Shown here: piece after piece, positions 41,911 to 42,148 of the stretch | Layout of the letters: each line of letters starts with the position of its first letter | Numbering within the stretch: the first letter of the stretch is position 1 | From: Clostridia bacterium | GTDB lineage: Bacteria > Bacillota > Clostridia > UMGS1810 | Length of the DNA: 42,148 nucleotides | Assembly: GCA_017397885.1 (NCBI GenBank) | Contig: JAFQHQ010000097.1 | Coordinates: 1-42,148 of the forward strand | Reading direction: 5' to 3' | The notes under the pieces: model-generated | Told to the model about the DNA's origin: nothing | The model's input: only the letters and a program-made list of their open reading frames with translations | The model's database searches: none | Made by a program: the position numbers and the translations under genes

Positions 41911-41986
41911 TTAAAAAAGTAGGCAGTGCCTGCAGTCAATTCGCAAGCATGGTTTAGTCAACATCACATCTCGCGAACGAAATTAA
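41911..41986 (-). repeat. Right copy of AraC-tail/hairpin repeat
   Basis: On the minus strand, 41986-41960 equals 310-336 exactly. The similarity continues downstream to the T-run (complement of 41913-41918). It encodes only FNFVREM and a stop; an in-frame stop lies a few codons upstream, so no AraC gene remains here. It starts directly after the amidohydrolase stop. Confidence 0.75.
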
Positions 41987-42016
41987 ACATAAATTCCTAT
42001 ACGGTATAGTAAACAT

Positions 42017-42040
42017 CCCCCGGCAATGCCGGGGGCTTTT
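42017..42040 (+). terminator. GC-rich terminator-like hairpin
   Basis: CCCCCGGC pairs with GCCGGGGG (42017-42024 and 42028-42035) around AAT, followed by CTTTTC. It is the strongest hairpin in the window and could end the transcript of the amidohydrolase and its neighbours. Confidence 0.75.
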
Positions 42041-42148
42041 CAATAAACGCCCCACAGGGGCTCAGAATACAAGCAACGTCTTGAAAGACGTATTAACACG
42101 GACGCATGCGGCTACGTTCTTATGCGTACCATTTACTCACTCACCCGT
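42041..42148. other. Structured right edge, identity unknown
   Basis: Three further hairpins follow: GCCCC/GGGGC around 42049-42061, ACGTCTT/AAGACGT around 42078-42093, and ACGCAT/ATGCGT around 42101-42128. The last about 100 nt are open in one plus-strand frame without a start codon near its beginning. The dense hairpins resemble the end of a small mobile element or an RNA gene, but no family could be named. Confidence 0.35.

Noticed and set aside
1-42148. CRISPR arrays, tRNA, rRNA and phage modules
   Set aside because: No regularly spaced direct repeats, cloverleaf-like segments, rRNA stretches or phage structural genes were found when reading both strands; a tRNAscan or CRISPR search was not possible.
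42041-42148. Start of a TnpB/IS605-type gene
   Set aside because: The frame has no start codon near its beginning and no zinc-ribbon or catalytic motif; only hairpins support a mobile element.

Overview
The window reads as a chromosomal segment of an AT-rich Gram-positive anaerobe of the class Clostridia (Bacillota), probably an uncultured gut-type lineage. The support is strong AGGAGG-type ribosome binding sites, near-consensus sigma-A promoters, an rpsF-ssb-rpsR operon, several SLH-anchored exported proteins, a copper-amine-oxidase-N stalk protein, many AraC-family regulators and sugar-processing enzymes. No rRNA, tRNA, CRISPR array, phage module or intact transposase was seen. Family names come from motif recognition, not from a search.

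Layout. 1-950 is gene debris: an AraC tail and a beta-propeller fragment. 951-4897 holds a minus-strand operon of a sugar-phosphate isomerase-like protein and two Gfo/Idh/MocA dehydrogenases, divergent from an AraC regulator; their two promoters overlap head-on. 4883-8801 is housekeeping: a polysaccharide deacetylase, rpsR-ssb-rpsF with a structured leader, a DUF1292 protein, azlCD and an orphan FeoA protein. 9072-13647 carries a GH106-like glycosidase and a BNR sialidase-fold protein, both without signal peptides. 13730-20203 is a small lipoprotein and a three-gene SLH surface operon; the first SLH protein ends in a domain resembling EF-Tu domain 2. Divergent to it lies a predicted membrane-bound LuxR-type regulator, with a palindrome and tandem repeats in between. 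21330-24504 encodes a PrsA-like foldase, a YbgC-like thioesterase and an MBL-fold hydrolase. 24829-31822 encodes three more exported proteins, two with related C-terminal concanavalin-like domains and one large SLH protein. 32184-41910 is a plus-strand series: AraC, comM, TPR membrane protein, diverged LarC1-like protein, RluA-type pseudouridine synthase, a frameshifted AraC remnant, an intact AraC, a second sialidase-fold enzyme, a five-bladed-propeller glycosidase-like protein and an amidohydrolase.

Taken together, the segment suggests a glycan-foraging cell: surface proteins attached through SLH domains, and intracellular glycosidases and sugar-oxidising enzymes under AraC control. No sugar transporter lies in the window, so uptake must be encoded elsewhere.

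Repeats are prominent. Two roughly 97 percent identical 179-bp copies of a MITE-like element sit in opposite orientation 13.6 kb apart. A different MITE-like element precedes the AraC-comM pair. An AraC 3' end plus its downstream hairpin occurs, inverted, near both ends of the window. The features most worth following up are the exported EF-Tu-domain-2-like module with its neighbouring membrane LuxR regulator and repeat-rich control region, the overlapping face-to-face promoters at 3948-3997, and the orphan LarC1-like protein.
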